Assembly (NCBI RefSeq): GCF_031157275.1
Contig: NZ_JAVIFW010000011.1
Coordinates: forward strand, 124,001-188,000
DNA length: 64,000 nucleotides
DNA from: Streptomyces sp. LHD-70
Lineage (GTDB): Bacteria > Actinomycetota > Actinomycetes > Streptomycetales > Streptomycetaceae
Reading direction: 5' to 3'
Shown here: positions 60,855 to 64,000 of the stretch, piece after piece
Position numbering within the stretch: position 1 is the first letter of the stretch
Layout: each line of letters opens with the position of its first letter
Position numbers and translations under genes: made by a program
The notes under the pieces: generated by a model
Told to the model about the DNA's origin: nothing
What the model saw: only the letters and a program-made list of their open reading frames with translations
Database searches by the model: none

Positions 60855-61445
60855 ATGAGGCAGCCGGAAGAAGTCCCGTCGGCCTCGCGCGGGCGCGCGG
60901 GGCCGGAGTTGGACGCGCTGCTCACGGAAGTGGCGCGCGGGGATCAGGAGTCCTTCGCCGGCCTCTACGACCGCGTGAGCGGTCCGGTCCTCGGACTGGT
61001 CCGCAGCCTGCTGCGTGATCCGGCGCAGTCGGAGGAAGTCATGCAGGAGGTCCTCGTCGAGGTCTGGCGGACGGCGGCCCGCTTCCGCCCGGACCGGGGC
61101 AGCGCCATGAACTGGGTGCTGACCCTCGCGCACCGGCGGGCGGTGGACCGGATCCGCTCCGTGCAGGCCCGCGTCGAACGAGAGCACAAGGCCGCGCTGC
61201 TCGACCGGGTCCCGGCCTACGACGAGGTGACCGAGCAGGTCGAGACGCGCCTCGAACAGCAGCGTGTCCGACGGTGCCTGGGTGCGCTCACCAAGCTGCA
61301 GCGGGAGGCCGTGACCCTCGCCTACTACCGGGGCCTGACCTCTCGCGAGGCCGCCGAACTTCTGACCCTGCCGCTCGGTACGGTCAAGACCCGTCTGCGG
61401 GACGGCCTGATCCGGCTGCGTGACTGCCTGGGGGTGAGCGTATGA
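60855..61445 (+). CDS. sigK: ECF sigma factor SigK
   Basis: A 196-residue ECF sigma factor. Region 2 is FAGLYDRVSGPVLGLVRSLLRDPAQSEEVMQEVLVEVWRTAARFRPDRGSAMNWVLTLAHRRAVDRIRS. Region 4 is LTKLQREAVTLAYYRGLTSREAAELLTLPLGTVKTRLRDGLIRLRDCL. It is the SigK/ECF19 type, translationally coupled (ATGA) to its anti-sigma factor. The upstream promoter pair suggests it transcribes its own operon. An upstream in-frame GTG is possible, but the core starts here. Confidence 0.93.
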   Translation: MRQPEEVPSASRGRAGPELDALLTEVARGDQESFAGLYDRVSGPVLGLVRSLLRDPAQSEEVMQEVLVEVWRTAARFRPDRGSAMNWVLTLAHRRAVDRIRSVQARVEREHKAALLDRVPAYDEVTEQVETRLEQQRVRRCLGALTKLQREAVTLAYYRGLTSREAAELLTLPLGTVKTRLRDGLIRLRDCLGVSV

Positions 61446-62188
61446 CCGCCGCCGATCTGCACACCGCGACCGGCGCGTACGTGCTGCACGCGCTGGAGCC
61501 GGCCGAACGTGCCGCGTTCGAGCGGCACTTGGCCGTCTGCGAGGCCTGTCAGCAGGAGGTGCGGGAGCTGTCGGAGACCGCCGCGCGGCTCGGTCTCGCC
61601 GTGGCCGCGGCTCCCCCGGCCGCCCTCAAGGACGAGGTACTGCGCCGGATCACGACCGTCCGGCAGGAGCCCCCGCAGGTACCCGTTCGCGGCGGGTCGC
61701 GGTCGTGGACGCGTCCGCTGCCACGGCTCGCTCTCGCCGCCTGTCTGGCCGTCGCCGCGGCGTTCGGCGGGGTCGCGGTGTGGCAGCACCAGTCGGCGGA
61801 GGACGCCAGAGAGCAGGCGCGGGAGGCGCGGCAGCAGGCCGCGGACCTGACCGCGGTGCTCGCGGCGCCGGACGCCGAGAGCGCCACCGCGAAGCTCGGC
61901 GACGGCGCCACCGGCACGGTCGTGGTCTCCCGCGGGCAGGACCGCGCGGCCTTCCTCGCCGCCGGCCTGCCGGACCTCCCGGGGGGCAAGGTGTACCAAC
62001 TCTGGTTCGACGACGGCGGAGAGATGCGCTCCGCGGGACTCGTGCGGACCGGCACGGACGACCGGAGCGCGACGCTGATGGACGGCCCTGTCGGGAAGGC
62101 CTCCGGCATGGGCATCACCGTCGAGCCCGCGGGCGGCTCGCCCCGGCCCACCACCTCGCCCCTGGGCCTGATGCCCCTGCCCGCCTAG
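61442..62188 (+). CDS. rskA: anti-sigma-K factor RskA
   Basis: A 248-residue membrane anti-sigma factor. The cytoplasmic zinc-anti-sigma-like domain has H29-x3-C33-x2-C36 (ERHLAVCEACQ). One transmembrane helix lies near residues 93-113 (LPRLALAACLAVAAAFGGVAVW). The extracytoplasmic domain, VVVSRGQDRAAFLAAGLPDLPGGKVYQLWF...GITVEPAGGSPRPTTSPLGLM, is the RskA signature. It holds SigK inactive until cleaved by regulated proteolysis. It overlaps sigK by four bases. Confidence 0.94.
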   Translation: MTAADLHTATGAYVLHALEPAERAAFERHLAVCEACQQEVRELSETAARLGLAVAAAPPAALKDEVLRRITTVRQEPPQVPVRGGSRSWTRPLPRLALAACLAVAAAFGGVAVWQHQSAEDAREQAREARQQAADLTAVLAAPDAESATAKLGDGATGTVVVSRGQDRAAFLAAGLPDLPGGKVYQLWFDDGGEMRSAGLVRTGTDDRSATLMDGPVGKASGMGITVEPAGGSPRPTTSPLGLMPLPA

Positions 62189-62248
62189 GACGCCCAGGAC
62201 GCCTGCAGTTGTACGACAACCCGGTACTGCTTGACCACGCGGTACGGC

Positions 62249-62285
62249 GCGACAGACCCGGTGCTGCACGCACCGGGTCTGTCGC
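62249..62285 (+). terminator. strong terminator after rskA
   Basis: GCGACAGACCCGGTGC pairs perfectly with GCACCGGGTCTGTCGC over a TGCAC loop (16-bp stem). It separates the sigK operon from the oxidoreductase gene. Confidence 0.88.
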
Positions 62286-62368
62286 GCAACGGGTGCTCCT
62301 CGGCTCGCGAACCGCTGCCCGTCCGTGGCCGTAAGAGTTCACGAGAACCAACTCGATCGGGTGACAGA

Positions 62369-62397
62369 CCAATCCCTGGGGTCGTCCGCCTCGAATC
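62369..62397 (+). promoter_or_regulatory. SigK-type promoter before the oxidoreductase
   Basis: CCAATCC (62369-62375), a 16-bp spacer and CGAATC (62392-62397) repeat the sigK promoter elements exactly, and both are preceded by GA. The GTG start at 62404 is 6 bp beyond the -10, so the mRNA is probably leaderless. Confidence 0.78.
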
Positions 62398-62403
62398 AGG
62401 GGT

Positions 62404-63981
62404 GTGAGCACACGACGAGGCAGGGCAATCAGCGCCGCACGCGGCCTACTCACCGGTCTGGTGAGCGGCTACGCGGCCCTCGCGGTGGCGGAGCTCGTCT
62501 CCGTGGCCGTCCGGCCGGAGGCGAGTCCGCTGACCTCGGTGGGCGGCGCGGTCATCGACCGCACCCCGACTGCTGTCAAGGACTGGGCGATCCGCCAGTT
62601 CGGCACCGCCGACAAGCTGGTGCTGCAGCTCGGCATCCTGGCGGTGCTCGCGCTGTTCGCCGCGTTCCTCGGCGTACTGGCGCTGCGGTACCGCCGTGGC
62701 GCCTCGCTCGGGGTGCTGGTCCTCGGTGTCGTCGGGGCCGTGGCGGCGACGGGTCGGCCGGACTCGGTGTCCGTGCTCGACGCGGTGCCGTCCCTGTGCG
62801 GGGCGGTCGTGGGTGCCGGAGTCCTGTACATCCTCTCCGGGCCTCTCGGCTCCCCGGCGTCCACGCACGACGAGGGTGCCGGTGCGGGCGGCCCGGGTCG
62901 CCGGGGCTTTCTGCTCGCGGCGGCCGGGGTCACGGCGGCCGCCACGGGCCTCGGCTTCCTGGGGCGCCGCCTCAACGCCTCCTCGGCCGCGGGCGCCGAG
63001 GCGTCCAGGGCGGCCCTGCGCCTTCCCCGCCCGGCCTCACCGGCACCGCCACTCCCCCGCGGCGTGGACCTCAAGCTGCCCGGCCTGACTCCGTTCACGA
63101 CGCCCAAGGGGCGCTTCTACCGCGTCGACACCGCACTGGTGGTGCCGCGCGTGGACGCCGACAGCTGGCGGCTGCGTATCCACGGCAAGGGCGTGACCAC
63201 CCCGCTCGACCTCGACTTCCGCGACCTCGTCGGCCGAGACCTGATCGAACGGGACATCACGCTGACCTGCGTCTCCAACGAGGTCGGCGGCCCTTACGTC
63301 AGCTCCGCCCGCTGGCTCGGCGTACGGCTGGACGAGCTGCTCGCGGAGGCCGGGGTGAAGCCGCCGTCCCGCGGTGGGCGGGCGGACCAGCTCGTGGCGC
63401 GCTCGGTCGACGGCATGACGCTCGGCACCCCGGTGGAGACGGTCATGGACGGCCGGGACGCCATGCTCGCCGTCGGGATGAACGGCGAACCCCTGCCGTT
63501 CAAGCACGGCTTCCCCGTCCGCATGCTCGTGCCCGGCCTGTTCGGATACGTCTCCGCCTGCAAGTGGATCCAGGACATCGAGCTGACCACCTTCGACGCC
63601 TACGACACGTACTGGGTGAAGCGGGACTGGGCGCGTGAGGCGCCGATCAAGACGCAGTCCCGGATCGACACGCCTCGGCCCTTCGCGCGCCTGAAGCCCG
63701 GTCAGGTCGTCGTCGCGGGGATCGCGTGGGCCCAGCACAAGGGGATCGAGCGGGTCGAGGTGCGGGTCGACGACGGCCCCTGGGAGCAGGCGGACCTGGC
63801 GGCCGCAGGGCCGCTCGACACCTGGCGCCAGTGGAGCTGGCGCTGGCCCGCCACGCGCGGGGGTCACACCTTGCAGGTCCGCGCCACCGACCGGACCGGC
63901 TACACGCAGACCGACCGGCGCACCGGCACCGTCCCCGACGGCGCGACCGGACGGCACTCGGTGGTGGTCGACGTGAACTGA
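62404..63981 (+). CDS. membrane-anchored molybdopterin-dependent oxidoreductase
   Basis: A 525-residue protein. Four transmembrane helices in residues 12-150 and a fifth, Arg-Arg-preceded segment (RRGFLLAAAGVTAAATGLGFLG, about 160-182) anchor it. The sulfite-oxidase-fold Mo domain follows, with the molybdenum-ligand Cys289 in LTCVSNEVGGPYV and ...VPGLFGYVSACKWI. A C-terminal Ig-like dimerisation domain (VDDGPWEQADLAA...W) ends the protein. It acts outside the membrane on an unknown substrate, possibly methionine sulfoxide or sulfite. It stands behind a SigK promoter. Confidence 0.92.
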   Translation: MSTRRGRAISAARGLLTGLVSGYAALAVAELVSVAVRPEASPLTSVGGAVIDRTPTAVKDWAIRQFGTADKLVLQLGILAVLALFAAFLGVLALRYRRGASLGVLVLGVVGAVAATGRPDSVSVLDAVPSLCGAVVGAGVLYILSGPLGSPASTHDEGAGAGGPGRRGFLLAAAGVTAAATGLGFLGRRLNASSAAGAEASRAALRLPRPASPAPPLPRGVDLKLPGLTPFTTPKGRFYRVDTALVVPRVDADSWRLRIHGKGVTTPLDLDFRDLVGRDLIERDITLTCVSNEVGGPYVSSARWLGVRLDELLAEAGVKPPSRGGRADQLVARSVDGMTLGTPVETVMDGRDAMLAVGMNGEPLPFKHGFPVRMLVPGLFGYVSACKWIQDIELTTFDAYDTYWVKRDWAREAPIKTQSRIDTPRPFARLKPGQVVVAGIAWAQHKGIERVEVRVDDGPWEQADLAAAGPLDTWRQWSWRWPATRGGHTLQVRATDRTGYTQTDRRTGTVPDGATGRHSVVVDVN

Positions 63982-64000
63982 CGCGCCGGTACCTCCCGTT

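Overview
The window is very GC-rich, with strong third-position G/C bias and frequent GTG starts. It carries Wbl, FurA/KatG, SigK/RskA and actinomycete-type cobalamin genes. Together these point to a Streptomyces-type chromosome. I saw no rRNA, tRNA, CRISPR array, intact transposase or phage module.

Region 1 (1-12.2 kb) is an accessory-looking mosaic. Intact small regulators and enzymes sit among gene remnants: an NmrA-like tail, a manganese-riboswitch/TMEM165 unit, an AraC/DUF2000 divergon, two GNATs, an ArsR/MFS divergon, a PstS-like lipoprotein and a TetR. The remnants are a SigJ-type sigma factor fused to an SRPBCC tail, a graveyard of GH15 and TetR pieces, a half O-methyltransferase and a frameshifted SDR.

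Region 2 (12.2-18.5 kb) is an alpha-glucoside utilisation locus. A Tat-lipoprotein binding protein, two permeases and a GH13 glucosidase form one overlapping operon, divergent from a LacI regulator, with LacI-like operators in between. No ATPase is present, so a shared MsiK-type ATPase is presumed.

Region 3 (18.5-28.2 kb) holds an ArsR with an N-terminal repeat tail, a YnfA protein, an 820-aa protein built from three related repeats, and a GntR with a clear operator. Remnants of a carbamate kinase, a macro-domain protein and an EamA transporter follow. Then come an ankyrin lipoprotein, katG and a divergent Fur repressor with an operator inside the katG promoter.

Region 4 (28.2-40.2 kb) is a corrin-ring cluster: cobN behind a cobalamin riboswitch, cobG-cobH-cobIJ, cobK, cbiD, and cobL-cobM. 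It combines aerobic-pathway enzymes (CobG, CobN) with the anaerobic-type C1 methylase CbiD.

Region 5 (40.3-50.2 kb) holds a PadR/membrane-protein pair and then an acyl-CoA locus: a single-chain carboxylase (BC-BCCP-CT), an acyl-CoA ligase, a thiolase, an SDR and a HAD hydrolase. Two different palindromic operators lie at its two promoters.

Region 6 (50.2-64 kb) holds a Wbl protein, a VOC protein and a 1385-aa TPR-CHAT protease-like protein divergent from two uncharacterised genes. DedA, cyclophilin, HPP, PfpI and HhH-glycosylase genes follow. The window ends with sigK-rskA and a membrane-bound molybdopterin oxidoreductase. Nearly identical promoter elements (CCAATCC-N16-CGAATC) precede both sigK and the oxidoreductase, defining a small SigK regulon. 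The best candidates for undescribed biology are the TPR-CHAT locus, the triple-repeat protein and the SigK-controlled oxidoreductase.
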